Source: an uncultured Mediterraneibacter sp. (GTDB lineage Bacteria; Bacillota; Clostridia; Lachnospirales; Lachnospiraceae). From it: a stretch of 47,458 bases of DNA. The notes beneath the pieces were generated by a model, which saw only the letters and a list, made by a program, of their open reading frames with translations, was not told where the DNA came from and did not search any database. The stretch is from positions 1-47,458 of the forward strand of contig CAKRWZ010000005.1 in NCBI GenBank assembly GCA_934418295.1, in the 5' to 3' direction. The position numbers and the translations under genes are program-made. Numbering within the stretch: the stretch's first letter is position 1; the number at the start of each line of letters is the position of its first letter. Positions 1 through 9,197 of this stretch are shown piece after piece.

Positions 1-66
1 TACCATGGCAGCATCCATGTCTTTTTTCAATACCTGATATTGTTGTTTTAAATCTCTGAACTGCAT
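1..66 (-). CDS. DegT/DnrJ/EryC1/StrS aminotransferase, WbpE-like (partial, 3' end outside window)
   Basis: Only the first 22 codons are inside the window, starting with ATG at 64-66 behind a perfect AAGGAGGA site at 71-78. The visible peptide begins MQFRDLKQQYQVLKKD, which resembles the N-terminus of PLP-dependent sugar aminotransferases of the WbpE/DegT type (F-x-D-L-K-x-Q). In that family WbpE transfers an amino group to UDP-2-acetamido-3-keto-glucuronic acid. The gene follows the CWB2-PIG-L gene by 21 bases and is probably its co-transcribed neighbour. It would supply the missing aminotransferase for the WbpA/WbpB/WbpD-like genes upstream. The PLP lysine is not visible, so the assignment rests on the short N-terminus and on context. 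Confidence 0.6.
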   Translation of the reverse strand, partial: MQFRDLKQQYQVLKKDMDAAMV

Positions 67-87
67 GATATCCTCCTTGTTTTTTAG

Positions 88-2697
88 TTAAAAAGTCGAA
101 AAATTATGATTTGTATCAGTATAAACTCTAATTGACATTTTATCTCTTTGACCCCATTCAGTCGCTTTCACCCAATATTCATATGGCTGCATTACTTCAT
201 ATCTATTCTTAAATCCACTCCACTGACTAGGGTACTTTATAGCTAATTGATATTTTCTTTCTCTCTCCTCTTTTAAAAGATTTGACTTAAAATTATTCGG
301 AACCTTCGAGGCTTTATAATACTGCTCAAAATAAAATAATTTGTCCGACAGACCATTTGTATTACAAACTGAGGTTACAATCTTATCTGTAATCTTATGA
401 TGAATATGACCATATTCTCCATCCGGATTATGCGTTACAATTAGGCTCCAATCTTTATAATCAATTATCTTTTGTAGATCAGAAACAATCTCTTTTTGAC
501 AATCCTGCCATTTACTTTTTACACCATTCTTAATATCAGGATATTCCAGAATCACACCCTCATCTCCACTATATTGTAGTGCATTAAAAAATTCTTTATG
601 GCGAACTGAATTATCTCCATTGGTAATGCACACAACCAAATAATTATCTTCAAGCAAATGAGCACCTCCCCAGTAGGATTCATCATCTGGATGTGCTACA
701 ATCATCAACTTATCTACCTTATCCAGATTCATTGCCTTTAACTGTGTTCCTGTATCATTATTATCAGAAGCACCATTGGATGCGGTTGCGGGAACTGTAT
801 CATCCGCCACTATATCATCATAAGCCGGATTATCACTTTGAGCTGTTTTTCCGGCATATCCTGTAAGTTTATTCATTAAACTCTCTGAAATTAAAGAAGG
901 GCCCCCAAGAACATATAGAAAGTTCATTTCATTTTGATTTAAATAATTTACAGCATCCTTATAGTTATTATTACTAGTTAACAATAATGGCGCACCAATT
1001 TGCATTGCTAGAGGAGCTCCTGAAAGTCCATCAGGATAATTTTCTCCCCAAGCTACAACACCATTTTCAGGATTTTCAAAAAAAGTTTCAGCTACTTGTC
1101 GTGAAGTCTCATATCGATTCTTGCCACCTACTCTTATAGACTTATCATCTATAAGAGTATCGTATGACTTCTGTAAAGTATTTGAAATCGCCTTTTCCCC
1201 ACCTATGATGTAATTCCTCTCTCTCGTTTTATTACTTATATACGCTTTCTGGTCTGCAGTCAGGCTTTTATCCACAATAAGAATATCACTCCCTACTGCG
1301 GATACAGACAAACAATCTGCAAAATCATTTCCCGTACAAATCGTTAAATCTCGAATATCATCCGACAATTTGTCTGTCTCTTTTAATATTTGAATGTTTG
1401 TTTCGTATCGAGTTTTTCCCTGTAGTCGCTTTACCTGAAAGTTCTCTGATAACGATTCCTCAAACTCTCGTGAAACGACCCTTAACCCTCCAAGAATGTA
1501 TATTTTTCCATCTGTTTTAATATCAGAATAAATCTGCGAAATCACCTCATCTTCATTTCTACTATCTACCAATAAGATAGGGTATCCGGTTGCTTTAGAT
1601 AAACAACTTCCTGACAAGGCATCTGGATAATCCTGACCATAAGCAACGATTGCACCATCTAACTGATCTAAAGTCTTCTTTTTTGCTATCTCATCTGCAA
1701 TGCGGTATGCGGTCTCATATCGAGTTTGCCCATATAATCGCTTATAGTTTACTTTCCATTCCGCATAGATATTCAATGTTTTCTCAGGAATCAATTCATC
1801 ACTAGTGTCCTTCAACCGAACAGATTCTTCGTAACACCCATCGGCTTTTATAACACTATCATCCATGTTCCATGCAACACCGTTTTCTGGTGCTGTCTTC
1901 CATCCAGTAAATTCACAGCCTTTATAAGGTATCGGCTTACAAAGGGATTCATAAAATTTTGCACCAAATTTTTCAGTAATATATTCTTTAATAGTATACC
2001 CTGATGGAACAGCTCCCAAATAAAACCACTGTTCCGAATAAGACCAGTATCCTTTCGGATTATATAATTTAAGTTCACCATTATTTCCTAAATTGAGCCA
2101 CACCGAAACATACTCACTAAGTTGCGAAGAATTCAATCCGATCGAAGTCAACATATCATATGACACAACATTGTCAAAATAATATGCTTTTGTATCTTTA
2201 AGGACTGTAGTATCATCCCTAACGATATTTTTCACATTGCCTTGCTTAAACTCAAGATTTTTTATACAAGAGTTTTTTAAGCTAAGGTCTTCAATTTCTC
2301 CGTTTTCCACACAAAGATTCGCTGTACTAACAGTAAAAGGTTCTCCTCCTAGACAAAGCTCTTTTATTTTGGCATTATCTCCCACTGTAATAGATCCATT
2401 CTCACAATCTTCTAAACTGCTGCCTGCATAAATAGTTGTTGCTCGGTCTATCGTTTGAGATTTTTTCTTTCCATTTTGATCAATCCAGGTAATTTGATTA
2501 TCTTCATTACTCACACCCGAAATGCTGATTGCCGTTCCATTAGCATAGAATACTTTCGATTCCTTATCGTAAAACGGCTCCTTTTCTTCACTCAGCGAAG
2601 AATCAGAATCCTTTGCATAAACAAAAAATGATGAGCTAATAAGGCATAATACGACTGATATTAATATACAAATGCTTTTACGCACTGGCTTTTCCAT
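88..2697 (-). CDS. Secreted CWB2 cell-wall-binding protein fused to a PIG-L family deacetylase
   Basis: An 869-residue protein. Residues 1-28 are a signal peptide. Residues about 40-250 form a short-strand region like the N-terminus of the protein at 24370-27861, followed by an InlB B-repeat-like GCEFTGWK segment. Three CWB2 repeats begin near residues 319, 422 and 520 (RLYGQTRYE, RLQGKTRYE, RVGGKNRYE). After a linker the C-terminal 200 residues are a PIG-L/LmbE domain with AHPDDE at 668-673 and GHIHH at 763-767. These are the zinc and general-base positions of MshB/PIG-L N-deacetylases, so the active site looks complete. The predicted role is N-deacetylation of an amino sugar outside the membrane while bound to the wall polymer. 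It lies 13 bases after a flippase gene, inside the glycan operon. ATG with GGAGGAAATT before it. The substrate is inferred, not shown. Confidence 0.88.
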   Translation of the reverse strand: MEKPVRKSICILISVVLCLISSSFFVYAKDSDSSLSEEKEPFYDKESKVFYANGTAISISGVSNEDNQITWIDQNGKKKSQTIDRATTIYAGSSLEDCENGSITVGDNAKIKELCLGGEPFTVSTANLCVENGEIEDLSLKNSCIKNLEFKQGNVKNIVRDDTTVLKDTKAYYFDNVVSYDMLTSIGLNSSQLSEYVSVWLNLGNNGELKLYNPKGYWSYSEQWFYLGAVPSGYTIKEYITEKFGAKFYESLCKPIPYKGCEFTGWKTAPENGVAWNMDDSVIKADGCYEESVRLKDTSDELIPEKTLNIYAEWKVNYKRLYGQTRYETAYRIADEIAKKKTLDQLDGAIVAYGQDYPDALSGSCLSKATGYPILLVDSRNEDEVISQIYSDIKTDGKIYILGGLRVVSREFEESLSENFQVKRLQGKTRYETNIQILKETDKLSDDIRDLTICTGNDFADCLSVSAVGSDILIVDKSLTADQKAYISNKTRERNYIIGGEKAISNTLQKSYDTLIDDKSIRVGGKNRYETSRQVAETFFENPENGVVAWGENYPDGLSGAPLAMQIGAPLLLTSNNNYKDAVNYLNQNEMNFLYVLGGPSLISESLMNKLTGYAGKTAQSDNPAYDDIVADDTVPATASNGASDNNDTGTQLKAMNLDKVDKLMIVAHPDDESYWGGAHLLEDNYLVVCITNGDNSVRHKEFFNALQYSGDEGVILEYPDIKNGVKSKWQDCQKEIVSDLQKIIDYKDWSLIVTHNPDGEYGHIHHKITDKIVTSVCNTNGLSDKLFYFEQYYKASKVPNNFKSNLLKEERERKYQLAIKYPSQWSGFKNRYEVMQPYEYWVKATEWGQRDKMSIRVYTDTNHNFSTF

Positions 2698-2710
2698 TTG
2701 AATTTCCTCC

Positions 2711-4126
2711 TTAAACAGAGCGCGTCGTGTTTGCTTTTTTCAAATAATGAAAAATATCTTTTAGTTCATTTCTAAAATAATATACTATAATAGGAATACT
2801 ACAACAATTAATTATATAAACACCAATTCCATGAATCCATATATTACAAAAACTTAAAACAAATAAAATAGCCGTAATAAAAATATATTCCTTAACAGGA
2901 AACTTGAACCAAATTCTTCTGGAAATTAGAGTGCGAATCCAAAAAAATACGGTATAAGAAACACCAGTTGCAATCGAAGCTCCAATGGCTCCTGCCTTAG
3001 GGATTAAAATACAGTTTAAAGCTATATTTACAATAGATGCTGCCAAGGAGACAAATAACAAATTTAAAGTTTTCTCCTTAAAATAAATCCCCATAACAGT
3101 AACTTCCGACACCGTGTACATAATTGGATAAATCAGTAAAAACGGCACAATATTAACAGCTTGTCCATAATCATCCGCTAAAATGAAAAAAATAACATTT
3201 TTAAACAACAGAACAAGTACAAATATTCCTGTCATTGCTAATGAAATAAGCCTTCCTATATATACAAACCGTTCCTTATCTACATTATCGTTGTTCCATT
3301 GATGCGCCACAGGAACCCAAAAGCTTGTGAAACACGTCTGTGCAATTCCAATAATATTCACAACTTTGAAGGCCACTTCATACATGCCTAGTTCTGAATA
3401 GTCACAAAATCCTCTCAACATTACTTTATCCATACCACTCAAAGCCCATCCTATAATACTCACCGGTACAATAGGCAAACCAAATTTAAGCAGTGATTTG
3501 ATTTCCAGCCAATCCAGCAATGATGCTCTAATAATGAAACTCTTTCGAACACAAAACAATAAAATTCCACTATAAAGCAATTGTGCTACTGTAGTCCCAA
3601 AAACTATGGCTCGAAAACTCTTTTGATATTGTACAAATAAAGTTACGATACATATTAATGTTAATGTCTTCAATAAAATTGACATTACCGAATACAATAC
3701 GCCTCGTTGCTGCATTCTTATATCCATCAGGGCAAATTTTTCAATTGCTAACCCCGGGAGGATGATAATAAGTGCGTATACACAAATTATCTCTTCAGAA
3801 CTGCCAAATAAAAGTTCTGCTACTTTTCCCTTTCCCAAAAGCAGTCCTAAATCAATAGCCATAACCAATATAAATGCCGGAAAAATAGCATTTGTCAACA
3901 GTTTCGATCTATTTACAGTTTCATAATACCGTTTCGTATAAGCTTGATCCATTCCTAAAAAAACGAATAATTGCAAAATCGATATTGCCAAAGTAAACAT
4001 ACTGGACTTTCCATATTCCTCCGGAGAGATAAAATACGTAATAATAGGTACTGTAATAAATCCTATCAAAGCTCCTACAATTGGTCCTATAGAAAACTGT
4101 CCTAATTTTTTTAACAATCCCTCCAA
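2711..4126 (-). CDS. Wzx-type polysaccharide flippase (MOP superfamily)
   Basis: A 471-residue integral membrane protein with about 12-14 hydrophobic segments and an N-terminus (LKKLGQFSIGPIVGALIGFI) typical of oligosaccharide flippases of the PST/MOP exporter superfamily. These move undecaprenyl-linked repeat units across the membrane. The start is a TTG at 4124-4126. No ATG lies near the N-terminus, and a strong AAGGGGGA site precedes the TTG, so I accept the non-ATG start. The gene is 13 bases after the GT4 gene at 4140-5285. It is one of two flippase-like genes in this operon; the other is at 6446-7906. Which one moves the main repeat unit cannot be told from sequence. Confidence 0.85.
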   Translation of the reverse strand: MEGLLKKLGQFSIGPIVGALIGFITVPIITYFISPEEYGKSSMFTLAISILQLFVFLGMDQAYTKRYYETVNRSKLLTNAIFPAFILVMAIDLGLLLGKGKVAELLFGSSEEIICVYALIIILPGLAIEKFALMDIRMQQRGVLYSVMSILLKTLTLICIVTLFVQYQKSFRAIVFGTTVAQLLYSGILLFCVRKSFIIRASLLDWLEIKSLLKFGLPIVPVSIIGWALSGMDKVMLRGFCDYSELGMYEVAFKVVNIIGIAQTCFTSFWVPVAHQWNNDNVDKERFVYIGRLISLAMTGIFVLVLLFKNVIFFILADDYGQAVNIVPFLLIYPIMYTVSEVTVMGIYFKEKTLNLLFVSLAASIVNIALNCILIPKAGAIGASIATGVSYTVFFWIRTLISRRIWFKFPVKEYIFITAILFVLSFCNIWIHGIGVYIINCCSIPIIVYYFRNELKDIFHYLKKANTTRSV

Positions 4127-4139
4127 ACGTTCCCCCTTA

Positions 4140-5285
4140 TCATTTTAAACTCACATGCAATATATTTTCATATAAAGCAATGATTTTTCCTGAGATGTTT
4201 TCTGGCGAAAACTCACATCGCGCATAATCAGATATAAATTCTGTATCATAACTTTCTTTATGCAAAACAAAGTCCCGCATTGCACGATATAAGTCATCTA
4301 TATTTTCGGCTTCAATTAGTTTACCAGTCTGTGGTATCACAAAGTTTTCTGGTCCACCACATCGGGTTGCTATCACCGGCAATCCGGATGCCATAGCTTC
4401 TATATAAACCACACCGAAAGTTTCACTTCGACTCGCTAATACAAACGTATCAGCCTCATGATAAACGCGAGCAATATCTGTTCTATTCAAAGCTCCTTTA
4501 AAGCACACTTGCTCAGAAAGATCAAGTTCTCTCACTAAATTCATTAAATTCTGTTTTTCAACTCCATCCCCTATGATAATAAGTCTACACTGCTCATATT
4601 CTTCTATAATTTTCGAAAACGCTTTAATCAACAGATCAAAGCCTTTTACTCTTTTTAAGTTTCCTGTCGATACAAAAATGTGTCCATCTTTTTTATATGG
4701 ATTTCTTTTTTGTGGCAAAAAAATATCTGTGTCCACTACGTTATGAATACAAACAGGACAAATTTGTACATTTCTAGCAATTCTATCACAAAACACCTCA
4801 CTCACACCTATTACTGCATCTGCTCTGCTATATGCATATTTTGCGCGCAACCTTGTTCGATTATCAATAGAGTCATGATTCATTTTAGAGTAATGTTCAG
4901 TAATTACAAACGGCAGTTTTTCTCGCTCACATAAATCCGCAGTCAAAAATGCATATTCTAAAAAATGGACATGCACAAGTGCTGGACGTCCATAGCGTTT
5001 TACAACATGCTTATACAACTTTGTAACTGCTCGCTTTCCTACATAGTCAAATATCGCCTCACCAGCGCCGCCTACAGGCCAGCTAATTTCTGCTACAGTA
5101 ACACCCTCTTTTTCGAAATCCTTGATTCCCCATCTTCGAATCCGTCTAATCGATTTTAAATCAATAGACGCATAAACAATATTGCATCCGGCCTTTTGTA
5201 ATGCTTTCGCTTGGTCAAATTCAAAAACACCATTAAGAAGGTATTTGCTGGTAGGATATCCTCTTGCAATTATTAGAATATACAT
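4140..5285 (-). CDS. Glycosyltransferase family 4
   Basis: A 381-residue GT-B fold glycosyltransferase, predicted cytoplasmic. The N-terminal half has the usual ARGYP opening and the acceptor-domain VHVHFLEYAFLTA segment. The C-terminal half has FVSTGNLKRVKGFDLLIKAF, a GDGVEKQNL segment and the E-x7-E donor-binding motif in SETFGVVYIEAMASG. These are hallmarks of GT4 retaining transferases. It should add one sugar to the lipid-linked repeat unit; donor and linkage cannot be read from sequence. The ATG at 5283-5285 follows an AGGTGA site and lies 8 bases after the neighbouring GT4 gene. Confidence 0.87.
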   Translation of the reverse strand: MYILIIARGYPTSKYLLNGVFEFDQAKALQKAGCNIVYASIDLKSIRRIRRWGIKDFEKEGVTVAEISWPVGGAGEAIFDYVGKRAVTKLYKHVVKRYGRPALVHVHFLEYAFLTADLCEREKLPFVITEHYSKMNHDSIDNRTRLRAKYAYSRADAVIGVSEVFCDRIARNVQICPVCIHNVVDTDIFLPQKRNPYKKDGHIFVSTGNLKRVKGFDLLIKAFSKIIEEYEQCRLIIIGDGVEKQNLMNLVRELDLSEQVCFKGALNRTDIARVYHEADTFVLASRSETFGVVYIEAMASGLPVIATRCGGPENFVIPQTGKLIEAENIDDLYRAMRDFVLHKESYDTEFISDYARCEFSPENISGKIIALYENILHVSLK

Positions 5286-5293
5286 ACATTCAC

Positions 5294-6415
5294 CTATTTA
5301 CTTCTATTTTCCTTAATAGTTCGATATAATTCCAAATATGCTTCTCCTATTGTAGTCCAATTAAACTTTTTAATTGCTTCTGTGCAATTCTTTGTTAACT
5401 CCGGATAATGACCTCTTACATTTTTAATTGATACTGCAATATCCTCAGCACATTCAGCATTAACATGATAACCAATATACCCCTCAGGAAACTGTTTATC
5501 GAATCCCTGATTTTTTGTATAAATGATAGGCATCCCCTGACTAAGAGCCTCTGCATATACTAGCCCAAACGTTTCCGTTTTAGATGGCATTACAAAAATA
5601 TCATTTTTTCGGTATTCATATATAAGTTCCTCTTTATCCATCACACCTAAATATTCAACAAAAGGTTTACAGATAATTTTATCATAAACATCCTTATCAA
5701 GAACAGCACCTGCTAAACTAAGATGGATATTCCAGCCTTCTTGGATGAGTAACTCACAAGCATCTACCAGTTTTATTTGATTCTTATTTGCATCGATAGT
5801 AGCAACACATAATAGATTTATTCGATCAGAATTTATTTTTTCTTTATGACTATATAAATTTCTAGTCCAAAAGGCATCGACCCCATTTGGTATGATCCGT
5901 GTTTTTTCAAAAATTAAATTTCTGTTCTGATCACTGATATATTTCTGCAAAACATGATCACGGTATGTGTCAGAAAGAAAAATAACTCTCTCCGCACTCT
6001 GTAATATTTTTTCACCAATTCTTCGTAAATGTACTGCTTTCTTAAAAAATATATTAACATCAGTATTTCGTACTGCCACTATATATGGAATATTATACTT
6101 TTTAAACAGCTGGTATGCTACATACCCATTCGAAAACAATGAATGAGCATGGACGACATCAAAGGTTTCTATTTTTAATTTGTTCTCTATATCTGATAAA
6201 ATTTTCTTTTGTTTTGGAAAAAAAAGTAATCGATCTAATTCATTAAATGCATAAGAGGTTTCACAATAAAAACCCATTTTTTTAGTTTCCATCGTTTTAC
6301 GCACACTAACAGGAACATATACTTTAATATCTAGCCCAAAATCCACTTGTGTATCAAACAGATTCTTATAGAAATTTCCATTCGAATAATATGAATTGAT
6401 ATGAAGAATTTTCAT
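5294..6415 (-). CDS. Glycosyltransferase family 4
   Basis: A 373-residue GT4-type glycosyltransferase. The start KILHINSYYSNGNFY, the VVHAHSLFSNGYVAY acceptor segment, the IIPNGVDAFW turn and the donor motif KTETFGLVYAEALSQGMPII (E-x7-E) are all visible. The protein has no signal peptide and should act at the inner face of the membrane on a polyprenyl-linked sugar. It lies between a flippase gene and another GT4 gene in the polymer operon. An AGGAAGGAAG ribosome site precedes the ATG at 6413-6415. It is only loosely similar to the neighbouring GT4 proteins, so it probably makes a different linkage. Confidence 0.87.
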   Translation of the reverse strand: MKILHINSYYSNGNFYKNLFDTQVDFGLDIKVYVPVSVRKTMETKKMGFYCETSYAFNELDRLLFFPKQKKILSDIENKLKIETFDVVHAHSLFSNGYVAYQLFKKYNIPYIVAVRNTDVNIFFKKAVHLRRIGEKILQSAERVIFLSDTYRDHVLQKYISDQNRNLIFEKTRIIPNGVDAFWTRNLYSHKEKINSDRINLLCVATIDANKNQIKLVDACELLIQEGWNIHLSLAGAVLDKDVYDKIICKPFVEYLGVMDKEELIYEYRKNDIFVMPSKTETFGLVYAEALSQGMPIIYTKNQGFDKQFPEGYIGYHVNAECAEDIAVSIKNVRGHYPELTKNCTEAIKKFNWTTIGEAYLELYRTIKENRSK

Positions 6416-6445
6416 ATACTACAAACTTCCTTCCTGCTTTACTAA

Positions 6446-7906
6446 TTAGTCCCTCGTTTTTCTTTTTATTGACTTTATCATTTGGATGCAATAAGCATAT
6501 GCATACGGTTTTGTAATACTACAAAGTACTACATATGTAATCATCCCTGCTCCCACCTGAATTAATAGCGATATAATCGCAGAAAACGGTAACAATAAAC
6601 CTATACAATATACAATGCCATACATAAGACCAGAAAGAATAAAATATCGACCAACACTCTTAATCTGCTCTAGTAATGCATAATTTAACAGCTTTTTATT
6701 AGGAATTCCATTGATTATAACAGAAAAGAGTGAAATTACAATAGAACTTCCAGCCACAGCATATGCTCCAAACGGAATGCTGATGAATATGATCACTATC
6801 CCAAGCACCCGTTTAATGATTTCCAATGTTAGAACCAGCCCGCTTCGTCCAATAGCATACATCGCCTGAAGATTAGCAGCATGTATTGGATAAAGAGAAT
6901 ATCCAATACATAATAAACTTAGGAAAGGTGCTGCTGCAATCCAAGTTTCTGTAAACAAAACAGTAATTAAGTTATCACTTACGGCGGCCAACCCAAACAT
7001 AAGCGGTACACATATAAAGGAATTGATCTGGAATGTTTTATCCAACATTTTCTTGAGTTCTGATAAATCATCCTGTTTCTGTGATAATACGGGCAGCATA
7101 ACTGAAGTAATTGCGCCCGTTATTCCATTCATGAGGCTATTTCCCACTGTCTCCGCACGATTATAGTATGCTAAAGTTTTTTTACTATATGCTTTTCCTA
7201 TAATTGCCGTACTCATATTGTTATACACTGCACCTATTATATTCGCCACCAGTAATTTCCAACCAAATCCTAAAAGATGCCTCATACTTTTTATCGAAAA
7301 TTTTAAACTTGGTCTCCATCTGACAATAATCCATAAAACCAATGAGTAAATTGCATTATTAGCAATATTTAATATGACAATTGCCCAAGCACCTAATCCT
7401 GCAAGAGCAGAGATAACCCCTGCAATGCCGGAAAGGACACACGCAATTAATGTTGCAAAAAAATTTTTTCTAAACTTTAATTCTCTGCTCAGTACAGCCT
7501 GCTGTACAATATTAAAAGCTCCCGTTAATATAATTAACGACTGCCATCGCAAAAGTGATGTAAGCTCTGGCATTTGATAAAAGTCTGCAATCGATGGTGA
7601 AAGGCTGTACATAATAACGATCATAATTACAGACAGCAGTATATTTATATAAAAAACAGTAGAGTAATCTTCTTCCGACACTTCTTTTTTTTGAATCAAT
7701 GCGCTTCCTAATCCACTTTGAACGATTATAGTTGCTATGTTTACAAAAACCATGATAATTGCAACTGCTGCAAACGCCTCTGGAATAATGATTCGTGCCA
7801 GTACCATTTGTATTATTAGATTAGTCAGTTGTACTCCGATTCTCTCCGTAAATTTCCAAATCAAATTTACAGCGATTTTTTTTCCGTGCATTTCCATACT
7901 ACTCAT
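6446..7906 (-). CDS. Lipopolysaccharide-type flippase, second Wzx-like protein (MOP superfamily)
   Basis: A polytopic protein of about 486 residues. The N-terminus KKIAVNLIWKFTERIGVQLTN, the LARIIIPEAFAAVAIIMVF helix and the SGLGSALIQKKEVSEEDYSTVF loop are characteristic of WzxC/TuaB-type exporters in the polysaccharide transport family. The open frame extends to 7951, but that adds 15 residues overlapping the upstream coding region. I prefer ATG at 7904-7906, giving an 8-base overlap with the upstream stop; ATG at 7895-7897 is a second option. No strong ribosome site precedes any of these, which suggests translational coupling to the polymerase gene. It differs in sequence from the flippase at 2711-4126. 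Confidence 0.84.
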   Translation of the reverse strand: MSSMEMHGKKIAVNLIWKFTERIGVQLTNLIIQMVLARIIIPEAFAAVAIIMVFVNIATIIVQSGLGSALIQKKEVSEEDYSTVFYINILLSVIMIVIMYSLSPSIADFYQMPELTSLLRWQSLIILTGAFNIVQQAVLSRELKFRKNFFATLIACVLSGIAGVISALAGLGAWAIVILNIANNAIYSLVLWIIVRWRPSLKFSIKSMRHLLGFGWKLLVANIIGAVYNNMSTAIIGKAYSKKTLAYYNRAETVGNSLMNGITGAITSVMLPVLSQKQDDLSELKKMLDKTFQINSFICVPLMFGLAAVSDNLITVLFTETWIAAAPFLSLLCIGYSLYPIHAANLQAMYAIGRSGLVLTLEIIKRVLGIVIIFISIPFGAYAVAGSSIVISLFSVIINGIPNKKLLNYALLEQIKSVGRYFILSGLMYGIVYCIGLLLPFSAIISLLIQVGAGMITYVVLCSITKPYAYAYCIQMIKSIKRKTRD

Positions 7907-9194
7907 TCTTTTTTCCCAATCTATTCGATATAGAATATAATATCGGCACACAGATAACCCAAACCACTGTCATAGTAAAGGATGAATATGGTCCTAAATT
8001 ATTGGATAATAACAAATATGGGATTGCATTCCATATGCCTGCAATCGCAACTAACCGATATGGATCCAATCGTCCTTTAAAAATATACTTTATCGACATA
8101 ATCCATGTATACATGATAAAAATCAAAAAACATATGCCCGCAACAACTCCGGCCTGATATGCCACTTGAATAAACGTATTATGCGAATTGGCTTTAATGA
8201 TTTTATCACGATACAATACCGGCAAATAATCCGGGGCATGTCCACGAACTGACACCTCGTTTAAATAGGTTCCCCATATTTCACTTCTTCCTGATGTAAA
8301 GGAACCGTTCCCTGAAATACCCTTGAACATACGTGAATAGGACTTTTTTACTTCACTGCTCAAATCACCCGCAGCAGCCACTTCGGACTTTTGTTCCTTT
8401 GTATCAAAAGTAATTCCTGTTTGCTTACATATAAGGGGGGTTACTTTCATCAACATTCCATATGATGCCGATAAAAGTACGATTACCGCAACAGCTAAAA
8501 TACATATTTTTTTCAAAATCTCATTTTTATGACGAAGTAAATAAATAAAGTAAACTAATAAAATCAATGCTAAAGATAATATTGATGTCCTTGATCTGGT
8601 AAAAATAATGAGTGCCACTGCAATTCCAAATAGAGCAAACAGAAATATAACTTTCTTCTTATTATTGAACTCACTCTGTTCAATGAGGAATACAATACAC
8701 AATACTGCCATAGTTAAACATTCCCCAAATAAATTGGGATTATTAAAAATGCCATAATACTGCCCTCCTGTGAGAGGGGATACCAATGCTGATATACAAA
8801 AGCATATAAAAAAACACAGTGCATATGACCATGAAAAACTTTTAACTGTATTTTCAATATCTTTTAATCGTACACATGCCCAAAAAAAAGGTAATTGTAA
8901 TATAAATATGATCGCATCAATCAAATACGTTGGCACTTTATATATAAGTCCTGAAATTGCAAAGGATACTCCAATTCCCCATAAAACAATCAAAAGAAAA
9001 AGAGGAATCTTATTGCTTATTTTATGATTGCGATACAAGACCACAGTCACAATAGTTAAAATGCAGCATTCAACTAATATCGCCGGGCTTGTTCTTCCTC
9101 CGTATAAGCCCAGATTCGATATAAAATTACTAACTACCATAAGTGCAATTCCGGCTTTAAGCACCCATTCTTCCTTCTGTTCTAAATAAAACAT
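7899..9194 (-). CDS. O-antigen ligase / Wzy-type polymerase
   Basis: A 431-residue protein with about 11-12 hydrophobic helices and one long outside loop (about residues 245-340). The loop and its flanks carry features of the O-antigen ligase/polymerase family: FNNPNLFGECLTMAV, TRSRTSILSLAL, GNGSFTSGRSEIW, then KANSHNTFIQVAYQAG. In a Wzx/Wzy system this enzyme polymerises lipid-linked repeat units outside the membrane. It is the only polymerase candidate in the window. The ATG at 9192-9194 follows TGGAGAATAGTCT. A role as ligase to another acceptor is also possible because the families share motifs. Confidence 0.85.
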   Translation of the reverse strand: MFYLEQKEEWVLKAGIALMVVSNFISNLGLYGGRTSPAILVECCILTIVTVVLYRNHKISNKIPLFLLIVLWGIGVSFAISGLIYKVPTYLIDAIIFILQLPFFWACVRLKDIENTVKSFSWSYALCFFICFCISALVSPLTGGQYYGIFNNPNLFGECLTMAVLCIVFLIEQSEFNNKKKVIFLFALFGIAVALIIFTRSRTSILSLALILLVYFIYLLRHKNEILKKICILAVAVIVLLSASYGMLMKVTPLICKQTGITFDTKEQKSEVAAAGDLSSEVKKSYSRMFKGISGNGSFTSGRSEIWGTYLNEVSVRGHAPDYLPVLYRDKIIKANSHNTFIQVAYQAGVVAGICFLIFIMYTWIMSIKYIFKGRLDPYRLVAIAGIWNAIPYLLLSNNLGPYSSFTMTVVWVICVPILYSISNRLGKKNE

Positions 9195-9197
9195 AGA

